Shown: positions 24,940 to 32,623 of the stretch, one piece after another | Numbering within the stretch: the stretch's first letter is position 1 | How the letters are laid out: each line of letters begins with the position of its first letter | Virus record (IMG/VR): IMGVR_UViG_3300008266_000716 | Coordinates: 1 to 35,941 of that record | Source of the DNA: a virus | Reading direction: 5' to 3' (one strand) | DNA length: 35,941 nucleotides | The notes under the pieces: generated by a model | Told to the model about the DNA's origin: nothing | Seen by the model: only the letters and a program-made list of their open reading frames with translations | Database searches by the model: none | Made by a program: the position numbers and the translations under genes

Positions 24940-24971
24940 AAAGGTCGGACTTGTTAGTCCGGCCTTTTTTT
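24940..24971 (+). terminator. Strong terminator after major capsid gene
   Basis: Stem 24941-24950 (AAGGTCGGAC) pairs with 24957-24966 (GTCCGGCCTT, one G-T wobble). The loop is TTGTTA and the tail seven T. This is the strongest hairpin in the window. Confidence 0.95.
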
Positions 24972-24974
24972 CGT

Positions 24975-24982
24975 ATATTTAT
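24975..24982 (+). promoter_or_regulatory. ATATTTAT box upstream of HNH gene
   Basis: Exact octamer between the capsid terminator and the HNH ATG (6 bases before it), the only leader sequence available to that gene. Confidence 0.45.
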
Positions 24983-24988
24983 AAGTAT

Positions 24989-25558
24989 ATGAAAACATGT
25001 AAAAGATGTAATATTGAAAAATCACCAAATCAATATTGTAAACGTAAAGGTGAAAAAGATGGATTACATCGCTATTGTAAAGAATGCTTGAATGTTGAAT
25101 TTAAAGACTACTATCAAAAAGTAAAACCCGAACACAACGCTCGTAGTAATAAATGGGTTAAAGAAAATAAAGAAAAACATTCTAAAATGGTAAACAACCA
25201 CTATCACTCTAACAAAGATTACTACCGCGAATGGAATAGAAACAAAATGGATACAGACCCACTATTTCGCCTCCGCCACGCAATTAACGCTCTTATTAAT
25301 CACCACCTTAAAGAAGGTAAAAACCAACGTACTATAGAATACTTAGGTTGCACAATACAAGAATATAAAACATACCTTGAACCTAAATTTACACCAGAAA
25401 TGAATTGGGATAATTATGGTTTATATTGGGAAATAGATCATATTTACCCTTTAGCTAAAGGAGGATCATTCCACTATACCAACACACAACCTCTTACAAT
25501 AAATGATAATAGAGTAAAATCTGATAAAATACTCGTATATTTATCACAAACAATATAG
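24989..25558 (+). CDS. Free-standing HNH endonuclease
   Basis: Protein of 189 residues. The N-terminus is a zinc-finger-like CKRCNIEKS..QY...GEKDGLHRYCKEC (residues 3-31). A Lys/Arg/His-rich middle probably binds DNA. The C-terminal HNH nuclease contains YWEIDHIYPLAKGG (about 149-162) and, after a loop, QPLTINDNRVKSDK with the Asn and the final residues of the beta-beta-alpha-metal fold. It is a likely mobile endonuclease gene: it sits on its own between the capsid terminator and phoH and has no link to virion function. The phoH start lies 3 bases after its stop. Confidence 0.9.
   Translation: MKTCKRCNIEKSPNQYCKRKGEKDGLHRYCKECLNVEFKDYYQKVKPEHNARSNKWVKENKEKHSKMVNNHYHSNKDYYREWNRNKMDTDPLFRLRHAINALINHHLKEGKNQRTIEYLGCTIQEYKTYLEPKFTPEMNWDNYGLYWEIDHIYPLAKGGSFHYTNTQPLTINDNRVKSDKILVYLSQTI
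25537..25544 (+). promoter_or_regulatory. ATATTTAT box inside the HNH gene end, upstream of phoH
   Basis: Exact octamer in the last codons of the HNH gene, 17 bases before the phoH ATG. Confidence 0.35.
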
Positions 25559-25561
25559 TAT

Positions 25562-26230
25562 ATGAAAGAACCAAATCGAGTAAGAAAAACTGAAATCAAA
25601 TCTATCAATGTATTACAATTAAACGAAGAACAAAAAGACGCAAAACGTCTAATAGTTGAAAACCAAATAGTTATAGTAACAGGAAGAGCAGGATCAGGAA
25701 AAAGTTTAGTATGTGCTCAAGCAGCATTAGATTTTTTAAAGAAAAAACAAATAGATTGTATTTACAATACTCGCGCCGCTATTGAAGTAGGTAAAAGTCT
25801 AGGATTCTTACCAGGAGCATTAAGTGAAAAATTTGATCCATATATGGAAGCATTAGTAGAAAATCTAATGAAATGTTGCTCAGATAAAAGCGAAATAGCC
25901 AAATTAATTCAAGATGAAAAAATTAAAGCACTACCAGTACAATTCATTCGTGGTAAAACAGTAGACGATATTCTTATAGTTGAGGAAGCACAAAATCTTA
26001 CTAAAGCCGAAATGTTAGCAATATTAACTCGTTTAGGAAAAACAGGTAAAATTGTTATAAATGGCGATAATGAACAGACTGATATAAAAACACCCGATGG
26101 ACAAATGAATGGATTAACATATGCTATTGAATTGTCTAAAAAAATAGAAGAAATAAAATGGGTTAAATTAAAAGAAAACCATCGTTCAGATTTAATAGGT
26201 AAAATATTAGATTATGAATATGGAAAATAA
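25562..26230 (+). CDS. phoH: PhoH-like P-loop ATPase
   Basis: Protein of 222 residues. It has LNEEQKDAKRLIVEN, then the P-loop VTGRAGSGKSLV (residues 40-51). Next come the RAAIEVGKSLGFLPGALSEKFDPYM segment typical of PhoH and Walker B ILIVEEAQNLT (about 138-148). The sensor is INGDNEQTDI (about 167-176), and the end is KENHRSDLIGKILDYE. PhoH proteins are widespread in T4-like phages and are often called stress- or phosphate-related; the actual activity (ATPase, possible RNA helicase/RNase association) in phage is unsettled. The assignment to the family is firm, the role is not. Confidence 0.95.
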   Translation: MKEPNRVRKTEIKSINVLQLNEEQKDAKRLIVENQIVIVTGRAGSGKSLVCAQAALDFLKKKQIDCIYNTRAAIEVGKSLGFLPGALSEKFDPYMEALVENLMKCCSDKSEIAKLIQDEKIKALPVQFIRGKTVDDILIVEEAQNLTKAEMLAILTRLGKTGKIVINGDNEQTDIKTPDGQMNGLTYAIELSKKIEEIKWVKLKENHRSDLIGKILDYEYGK

Positions 26231-26239
26231 TATTTTACA

Positions 26240-26247
26240 ATATTTAT
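26240..26247 (+). promoter_or_regulatory. ATATTTAT box upstream of fibre cluster
   Basis: Exact octamer 13 bases before the ATG at 26261, leading the run of fibre-type genes. Confidence 0.45.
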
Positions 26248-26260
26248 AATTAAAAATATT

Positions 26261-26665
26261 ATGGCAGCAGGTAAATATAATTTTATAATTGAACAAGGAA
26301 CAACGGTAGATTTTGAAATCCAATATAAAGATTCTAACAATACTCCAGTAGACTTAACGGGATATTCTGGAAGAATGATGATAAGATCTAATTTTGCTGA
26401 TAGTTCCCCAGCACCTACTACATATTTAACATTATCTAGCTCGTTAAATCCTGATGGAACTGGATTAAATTTTAGTGGTAGCAGAAGTACTAACCCACCC
26501 ACTAGTGGGTCTATAGGTATTTATATTTCAGCATGTACCTCTTCTGCACTTACCTTTACAACAGCAAGATATGACTTAGAAATTTATTCTGGGAGCGGAG
26601 CTTGTCCTTATACAGTAAGATTATTAGAAGGACAAGTAAACATAAGTAAACAAGTAACAGTATAA
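26261..26665 (+). CDS. Small beta-rich structural protein
   Basis: Protein of 134 residues. It starts AAGKYNFIIEQGTTVDFEIQYKDSNNTPVDLTGYSGRMMIRSN. 'F.IEQGATF...I.Y.D..G.PVDLTGY..RM.IR' is a pattern I associate with the first domain of baseplate/adsorption proteins of many phages (an immunoglobulin-like beta sandwich). The rest is Ser/Thr-rich. Its end overlaps the next fibre gene's start (TAATG), so it belongs to the fibre operon. A fibre-attachment or baseplate role is inferred. Confidence 0.75.
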   Translation: MAAGKYNFIIEQGTTVDFEIQYKDSNNTPVDLTGYSGRMMIRSNFADSSPAPTTYLTLSSSLNPDGTGLNFSGSRSTNPPTSGSIGIYISACTSSALTFTTARYDLEIYSGSGACPYTVRLLEGQVNISKQVTV

Positions 26666-28089
26666 TGTCTACAGTAAATATTAATACAACAAATAATACA
26701 GTATCAGTTATAGATACAAATCAAACAGTATTTGTAACAGATAATAATAAAAGTACTACTGTATCTATTACTCAACCAAATACTAATGTAGTTCAAGTAA
26801 ATACTCCTGGTCCACAAGGTTCACAAGGTGGAAGTGGTACTCCCATTAACACGGGTTCATTTGCAACTACAGGAAGTAATGTATTTGATGGAAATCAAAT
26901 AATAACCGGTTCTGTAAATGTATCTGGCTCTTTAAACGTAACTCAAGGAATAACAGGATCTCTACAAGGAACAGCATCATATGCTATAAATGCTTTAAGT
27001 TCATCTTATGCTGCAACCTCCTCTATAACATATGTATCATCTAGTAACTTTTCATTATCTGAAATAGAGGTAGCTGATTATGATAATAATACTGCCGTAA
27101 CATTTACTAATGGACGATTAAAGTTTATATTTGGAACACCAACATTACCATCAGCCCCAATAGCTTCATTTAATAGTACCTTTGCAACAGATAGATTTAA
27201 TGCTGTTACAGATGCTTATATAATAACTGGTACTATAGCAGTTGGTGGATATACTTTAATAAGTGCTTCTTTATATGAAGGTACAACTTTATTAGCAAGT
27301 ACGGGTTCTAATGCTACATCCTTAGTATATAATACTACTACAACAGGCAGCCATACCTATACATTCCAAGTAACTGCTAGTAGTCCATTAGATAATTCTA
27401 TTAATGCTCAGACAGTGTCATTAGCAGGGACATTATCTAAAGTAGCACCAGGTGCTCCAACGATTACTCCAACAGCAACTGTTCAATTAGGATCTACATC
27501 AAATCAAATAGAACAAGGAGCTACAGGAAGTATAACATTTACTTCAGCCTCAGGTGCTAGCAATGGGTGGGTTCATACTTTTACTTCAACGAATGTATCA
27601 TCTCCTATATTTGTAACGGGGTCCGCAACAGGTTCGGCAAGTATTACTGCAACTGCTACATCAAATTATTCATCATCAGGAGTATTAGGAGCTGATAATA
27701 ACCCGCCATTAACTACTACATCTACCAATTCATTTACTTATACAAAAATAAGAAGTTTAAGATATGGAGCATCCACTACTGAAAGCTTTACCCAAGCTCA
27801 ATTAGAAATATTAAGTGATTGGGATACAACATTAGGTGGGTCAATTGGTACAATATCAAAAGGAACAACAACAGCATCTGGACAAACATTAACAATAACA
27901 TGGACAGGAGATAAATTTCATTATATAGCTTATAATAGTTCGTTGGCAAATTTAACAAATATAACAACGGGAGGATTTGGAGTATTTAGTTCTTTTACAT
28001 TAATAACTATAGGAAGTTATAAAGTATATAAATCAAATACATTACAAGCCGGGGGAGCAGGGACAAGTATAACATACGTATTAACATAA
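26665..28089 (+). CDS. Fibre-like protein 1
   Basis: Protein of 474 residues, Thr/Ser/Asn/Gly-rich and low in charge. An N-terminal TV/NI-rich beta domain (about 1-48) is followed by a short collagen-like PGPQGSQGGSGTP (50-62). Then comes the fibre repeat TGSFATTGSNVFDGNQIITGSVNVSGSLNV (68-97) and TGSLQGTASYA, all shared with the next two genes. Two Ig-like or FN3-like stretches follow (about 160-260 and 265-350). The C-terminus has a compact domain (SQAQLEILSDWDTTLG-like) resembling a receptor-binding knob, but that is a guess. Host recognition is the likely role. Confidence 0.8.
   Translation: MSTVNINTTNNTVSVIDTNQTVFVTDNNKSTTVSITQPNTNVVQVNTPGPQGSQGGSGTPINTGSFATTGSNVFDGNQIITGSVNVSGSLNVTQGITGSLQGTASYAINALSSSYAATSSITYVSSSNFSLSEIEVADYDNNTAVTFTNGRLKFIFGTPTLPSAPIASFNSTFATDRFNAVTDAYIITGTIAVGGYTLISASLYEGTTLLASTGSNATSLVYNTTTTGSHTYTFQVTASSPLDNSINAQTVSLAGTLSKVAPGAPTITPTATVQLGSTSNQIEQGATGSITFTSASGASNGWVHTFTSTNVSSPIFVTGSATGSASITATATSNYSSSGVLGADNNPPLTTTSTNSFTYTKIRSLRYGASTTESFTQAQLEILSDWDTTLGGSIGTISKGTTTASGQTLTITWTGDKFHYIAYNSSLANLTNITTGGFGVFSSFTLITIGSYKVYKSNTLQAGGAGTSITYVLT
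26851..26910 (+). repeat. Fibre repeat module copy 1a
   Basis: Sixty bases nearly identical (5 differences) to 28320-28379 in the next fibre gene; codes TGSFATTGSNVF.GNQIITG. Confidence 0.85.
26926..26985 (+). repeat. Fibre repeat module copy 1b
   Basis: Sixty bases related to 28758-28817: the first 45 bases are nearly identical, then the copies diverge. Codes GSLNVT.GITGSLQG.AS.A. Confidence 0.8.
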
Positions 28090-28097
28090 GATAAGAA

Positions 28098-29555
28098 ATG
28101 GCAATTATATTACCTAGTGGTTTTAATATCACGAATGTCGATCCAATAGATTCAAGATTTACTGTTGCAAATCAATCAGCAAGATTAGGATTTTCTGCTG
28201 CCAATGTATATGAAGGTCTTGTGGTATATCAACAAGATACAAATGAACTATACGTATTAATTAATACAGGTAGCTACAATTTATCTGCAGGTTGGCAATT
28301 AGTAGGCAGAGATATTGCAACAGGCTCATTTGCAACTACAGGAAGTAATGTATTTATTGGAAATCAAATTATAACCGGTAGTCTATCAAATGGTATTAAT
28401 GCTATAGCATCAGGTTCTTATTCACATGCTGAGGGGCAAAATACAACAGCAAATAAAGTAGCATCCCATGCAGAAGGTGATTCTACAATAGCAAATGGAG
28501 ATTATTCTCATGCTGAGGGGCAAAATACAACAGCAAATGGAGTAGCATCCCATGCAGAAGGTGCTTCTACAATAGCACAAGGAAATTGGTCACATGCAGA
28601 AGGTATAGGAACAATAGCATCGGCTAACTACCAACACGTACAAGGTCAATGGAATGCTACATCATCTATCCCTGCAGCTTTTATTGTAGGTAATGGGACT
28701 GATAATGATAACAGAAGTAATCTTATATACGCCGCGGGGAATGCAGTGCAAATAACAGGTTCTTTAAACGTAACTAATGGTATAACAGGATCTCTACAAG
28801 GAAGCGCTTCGTTTGCAATTTCTTCATCACGTGCTGTTTCAGCATCATATGCTAATACAACAGATTTTGCTAAAACTATATTTCCATTTATTGGAAATGC
28901 GGTTATAACTGGCAGTTTAAATATGAGGGGGTCTAATAATATTATTAATGTAACAGGATCAGTAAATGTTCATGATGGTATTATTCGTATAACTAGTAGT
29001 TCAATATCTAGTGGAAGTGAAGTGTTATTAGATAATAAAAGATTAAAAATTGAAGATCCACTAACACCACAATTAAATCCAACAATCGTATCAGCAGGGT
29101 CAATAGAAACACCTATAATTAGTTCTCCCGTATTACAAACACAATCTGGTTCGTTTGTTACATTACCTGCTGCAGAAACTCCTCCATCAGGTGCAGTATT
29201 CCTGCCAGCTGAAGTTTTATTATTTGAATTTGACACTACAAAGTATTTTGGAGTAATAGCAGATGTATTTGTAAAAAATAATAGTTCTGAAGTATTTTCT
29301 ATACTAACTTCATATGTAGTTGGATATTATGACGAAATTCCGGGCGAAGGAGGTACTTTACAATCAACATTCACGTTAACAGATAATGTAGTGTTTCCAG
29401 ATGGTAATACTGAAATACGAAATAATGTAATAATAGGCCCCGCGAGTGCTATTTATCAACCACCAAATTCTCCTATTATGTATATAGTTGCTCAAAATAA
29501 TAATACCGGTTCAAGCTATACAGTAGATACTATAGTACGAGGCTTTACAAAATAA
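28098..29555 (+). CDS. Fibre-like protein 2 with YadA-like SHAEG head repeats
   Basis: Protein of 485 residues. Residues 1-75 form an N-terminal domain shared in style with phage fibres ('LGF...YEGLVVYQQDTNELYVLI' type). Residues 76-95 are the TGSFATTGSNVF.GNQ module. Residues 108-175 hold five 14-residue units of the type SHAEGxxTxAxGxx, the left-handed beta-roll repeat of trimeric autotransporter adhesin heads. The TGSLQGSASFA module follows (about 225-235), then a C-terminal domain of 200 residues ending IVRGFTK. Trimeric, probably a tail fibre or spike that binds the host surface. Start 8 bases after the previous stop. Confidence 0.85.
   Translation: MAIILPSGFNITNVDPIDSRFTVANQSARLGFSAANVYEGLVVYQQDTNELYVLINTGSYNLSAGWQLVGRDIATGSFATTGSNVFIGNQIITGSLSNGINAIASGSYSHAEGQNTTANKVASHAEGDSTIANGDYSHAEGQNTTANGVASHAEGASTIAQGNWSHAEGIGTIASANYQHVQGQWNATSSIPAAFIVGNGTDNDNRSNLIYAAGNAVQITGSLNVTNGITGSLQGSASFAISSSRAVSASYANTTDFAKTIFPFIGNAVITGSLNMRGSNNIINVTGSVNVHDGIIRITSSSISSGSEVLLDNKRLKIEDPLTPQLNPTIVSAGSIETPIISSPVLQTQSGSFVTLPAAETPPSGAVFLPAEVLLFEFDTTKYFGVIADVFVKNNSSEVFSILTSYVVGYYDEIPGEGGTLQSTFTLTDNVVFPDGNTEIRNNVIIGPASAIYQPPNSPIMYIVAQNNNTGSSYTVDTIVRGFTK
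28320..28379 (+). repeat. Fibre repeat module copy 2a
   Basis: Partner of 26851-26910; 55 of 60 bases identical by eye. Confidence 0.85.
28422..28621 (+). repeat. 84-bp tandem repeat coding SHAEG units
   Basis: Two full 84-base units (from 28422 and 28506) and a partial third from 28590. Each full unit encodes two 14-residue SHAEG repeats. Copy number could change by recombination, which would lengthen or shorten the adhesin head. Confidence 0.9.
28758..28817 (+). repeat. Fibre repeat module copy 2b
   Basis: Partner of 26926-26985; the ACAGGATCTCTACAAGGAA core is shared exactly. Confidence 0.8.
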
Positions 29556-29567
29556 TAAAAAAATAAT

Positions 29568-32273
29568 ATGTCATATAATATACGAACAACCCTAGATGTA
29601 CAAGATAACTTAAATATTGGATTAAATGCTAATATTAGTGGAAGTTTATCTGTTACGGGAAGTATATATGGGAATTTAAATGGAACGGCTACAAGTGCAT
29701 CATATGTATTAAATGCTGTAAGTAGTTCATTTGCAAATACATCTTCATATGCTTTAAATGGGGGAGTAACACAATTACTAGCAGGGCCAAATGTAACATT
29801 ATCACCAACCAATGGATTAGGACAAGTTACAATTAGTTCAACTGCAGGTGGTGGTTCAAGTTTTAATACGGCAACTGGATCATATGGATCCTTTTACGAT
29901 ACAACCACACAAACCAATCCTGTTGCAAACATACCTCGCTCAATGTCTCTTAATACAACAGACATTACAAACGGAGTATCAATATCAGGATCAACAAGCC
30001 CTTTTAACACCTACATTAAAACAGAAAATGCTGGTGTATATAATATCCAATTTTCTGCTCAATTAGACAAAACTGATGCAGGAAAAGATGAGATATTAAT
30101 ATGGCTTAGAAAAAATGGAATTGATCTAACTGATACTGCTACCACTGTAACATTGACTAATAATAATGATAAGGTTGTCGCTGCTTGGAACTGGTTTGTA
30201 AACTCAGCAGCAAATGATTATTACCAAATTATATGGTTATCTGCTGATACTAATATAAGATTGCTAGCAGAACCAATCTCAGGAACACATCCAGGTATCC
30301 CTTCTGTAATAGTAACAGCAAATAGAGTAGACCAATTCTTATCAAATACTGGATCATTTAGTGGTTCATTTACAGGGTCATTTTCAGGTTCAGGTGTAAA
30401 CCTAAACTCAATACCAACCTCAGCAATTACTGGGAATTTTTCTCAAATAGCAACAGGTTCTGTAACAGCATCTGTTACTCCAACACAATTTAGTGTAGTA
30501 AGTGGAAGTAACACTGAACTTATTGTAAGAGGTACCGGCGTAACAATAGGTAATATTATAACAGATTCACATACAGTTACAGGGTCGTTAGGTATATCAG
30601 GTTCTATTTCGTCAATTGGTACTAATATATTCATCGGGAATCAAACAATAACTGGCAGTTTAACAGTATCTAGCTCAGCAAATACTCAATTATTAATAGG
30701 AACAAATACATTATTTATTAGCAGCAGCAATAACGTAGGTATTGGAACTATAACACCTGGCGTTAAATTAGATGTTATTGGAGAGATTAGAGCTAGTACT
30801 ACAATGTTTAATAGCACTACACAAACTAATAATATTCAATTAAGTTCCGCTACTAATTTACGATTCCTTTCTGCTTCAGTAGAAACTGCAAGATATGATA
30901 ATAATGGTTGGGGATTTTTTAACACTGCTCCTACTGCTAAAGTCCATATAAGCGGGGCTTCAGCAGATTCACTATTACGAGTAGGTTCACCAACACAAGC
31001 AAATGCTTTATTTGTATCAGGTAGCGGTAACGTAGGAATTGGAACTGCAACACCTGCATATGACCTAGATATTCTTACCCCTTCAGGCGATACAAATTAC
31101 TTACGTGTTGCAGGTAATGGAGTATCAACTACAAATGGAAATATAACTTTAGGAAATGTTACCGGAACGGCAGGAGTATTTGCTCCATTACTTTCTAGTA
31201 AAAGTAGTAACTTATCATATCCTGGAATGTATTTTATTGGAGATGGTGCATCAGGTACAGATAGCGGAACTCAACCTATGATAAGGTTTGATGGAAGAAT
31301 CAACAATGGAACAGTAGCTACTAGACCGCTTATTGGGTTTGCTAATGCAGGGACAGATTTAGTGACTATACTTGCTAATGGTAGAGTTGGTATAGGAACA
31401 ACAGCACCATCAGCAATATTGCATGTAAGAGGAGCTACTTCCGGAAGTGGTACAACTGCATTTAGAGTTGAAAATTCAAACTTATCTGCATCATTAACCG
31501 TTACCGATTTTGGTACAGTAACTACTGGCGGGCCTTTAGTTATAGGTAATACTGCAGCATTTCCAGTTAATGGGTCTGCTACAATACAATCGACGTTTGG
31601 TAATCATGTTGGGCAATTTGAAATACGTCCTAATAACTTATCATCACTTATTTATTTTTCAAACGGAGGTTCTGGAGGTGGTATGTATTTAGGAGTATCG
31701 AAATATTTTTCTACTCCATTTTCAGTATATGCATCGGGTAGTGTAATAGTTGGAGATTATAGTGGTTTTGCAAATAATACTGCAGCGCCTGCTAGATTTG
31801 CAGTATCGGGGTCAGGAGCACAAACATTAGTAAATGTTGAATCTCCTGGTTCTTCTAGCATATTTAATATAAGTGGCAGTGGCGTCGTAACCATTAATGG
31901 GTCAATACCAGTAACTAGAAATGCAACAGGATATAATGTAACTAGATTTACTAATTCAGCATCATTTGATAATATTCGTGTAGCAATATCATCTAGCGGT
32001 AATCCGGTAGCAAGTTCAGTAAGTGGAAGTGTAAATGTATTTTATAATACAATATCTTCCGTAGTTGGATCTGCTATATCAAGTAGCATTAATACAGGTA
32101 CTATATTTACGACAGGGAGTTGGTCAGTATTAACATCTGCAACATTAGGAAGTGGCGGTGATACAATAACATCTCATATTCAAGATCAAGATAGAGGTAG
32201 ATTGTATAGAGCAACATTTATACAAACAGCAGGGCCCACTAGTGGATCTGTAGTTATAGAAAGATTAATTTAA
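29568..32273 (+). CDS. Fibre-like protein 3 (901 aa) with VGIGT repeats
   Basis: The N-terminus has a third, weaker version of the fibre module (SGSLSVTGSIYGNLNGTATSASYVLNA). Residues 60-260 form a C1q/TNF-like beta jelly domain (FNTYIKTENAGVYNIQFSAQLDK ... IWLRKNG.D...T.). That is the 'NG...Y.I.FS.Q' style common in phage adhesin tips. Several SGSFSGSFTGSFSGSG repeats then lead to at least three NVGIGT..P...LDV / RVGIGTTAPSAILHV units (about 393-405, 486-500, 605-620). These are common in phage fibres just before a peptidase S74 chaperone. No S74 domain is visible here; the protein ends RLYRATFIQ...VIERLI. A host-attachment fibre. Confidence 0.85.
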   Translation: MSYNIRTTLDVQDNLNIGLNANISGSLSVTGSIYGNLNGTATSASYVLNAVSSSFANTSSYALNGGVTQLLAGPNVTLSPTNGLGQVTISSTAGGGSSFNTATGSYGSFYDTTTQTNPVANIPRSMSLNTTDITNGVSISGSTSPFNTYIKTENAGVYNIQFSAQLDKTDAGKDEILIWLRKNGIDLTDTATTVTLTNNNDKVVAAWNWFVNSAANDYYQIIWLSADTNIRLLAEPISGTHPGIPSVIVTANRVDQFLSNTGSFSGSFTGSFSGSGVNLNSIPTSAITGNFSQIATGSVTASVTPTQFSVVSGSNTELIVRGTGVTIGNIITDSHTVTGSLGISGSISSIGTNIFIGNQTITGSLTVSSSANTQLLIGTNTLFISSSNNVGIGTITPGVKLDVIGEIRASTTMFNSTTQTNNIQLSSATNLRFLSASVETARYDNNGWGFFNTAPTAKVHISGASADSLLRVGSPTQANALFVSGSGNVGIGTATPAYDLDILTPSGDTNYLRVAGNGVSTTNGNITLGNVTGTAGVFAPLLSSKSSNLSYPGMYFIGDGASGTDSGTQPMIRFDGRINNGTVATRPLIGFANAGTDLVTILANGRVGIGTTAPSAILHVRGATSGSGTTAFRVENSNLSASLTVTDFGTVTTGGPLVIGNTAAFPVNGSATIQSTFGNHVGQFEIRPNNLSSLIYFSNGGSGGGMYLGVSKYFSTPFSVYASGSVIVGDYSGFANNTAAPARFAVSGSGAQTLVNVESPGSSSIFNISGSGVVTINGSIPVTRNATGYNVTRFTNSASFDNIRVAISSSGNPVASSVSGSVNVFYNTISSVVGSAISSSINTGTIFTTGSWSVLTSATLGSGGDTITSHIQDQDRGRLYRATFIQTAGPTSGSVVIERLI

Positions 32274-32286
32274 TATAATAAATAAC

Positions 32287-32574
32287 ATGGCAATACAAGT
32301 AACGGGATATTATAAACTCCCATCAGAATTAATTTGTGAGTCACCTTCAGTAACATTAATTCCTCGTTTAGAATATAAAGGAGCAATTAACTTAGAAGTG
32401 ATTATCGGTAATCATGCAATTCTTCGATATGATGTTGATAAAAATACATTAATATATAAAGAAGAAATTACAGACCCTTATTCTAAATTAATAGATGCAT
32501 TAGAAATATTTGTGATTAACGAATTACAAAATTCTAATGAATTTAATTTAAAGGCTACGTACGAGCATATATAA
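32287..32574 (+). CDS. Small unknown protein after fibre genes
   Basis: Protein of 95 residues, mixed alpha/beta, reading IQVTGYYKLPSELICESPSVTLIPRLEYKGAINLEV...; it lacks low complexity and cysteine clusters. It starts 13 bases after fibre 3 and precedes the neck genes. It could be a baseplate, connector or fibre-chaperone protein, but nothing in its sequence decides. Confidence 0.6.
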   Translation: MAIQVTGYYKLPSELICESPSVTLIPRLEYKGAINLEVIIGNHAILRYDVDKNTLIYKEEITDPYSKLIDALEIFVINELQNSNEFNLKATYEHI

Positions 32575-32600
32575 ATCTAATATTTACTTATAGTTTTTAC

Positions 32601-32617
32601 ATATTTATATATAAATA
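32601..32617. promoter_or_regulatory. ATATTTAT box within a 16-bp palindrome upstream of gp13-like gene
   Basis: ATATTTAT (32601-32608) is followed by TATAAATA (32610-32617). Together TATTTATATATAAATA (32602-32617) is a perfect palindrome, 6 bases before the ATG at 32624. TATAAATA is the T4 late promoter -10 sequence, here in the forward direction as well as reversed. Confidence 0.45.
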
Positions 32618-32623
32618 AAAATA

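Noticed and set aside
28422-28621. CRISPR-like spaced repeats
   Set aside because: The repeats are in frame, code for SHAEG units and differ from unit to unit; there are no spacers.
28970-29236. Minus-strand ORF opposite fibre 2
   Set aside because: No leader of the type used here, no family, and it overlaps a well-supported gene; treated like all other minus-strand ORFs as a shadow.
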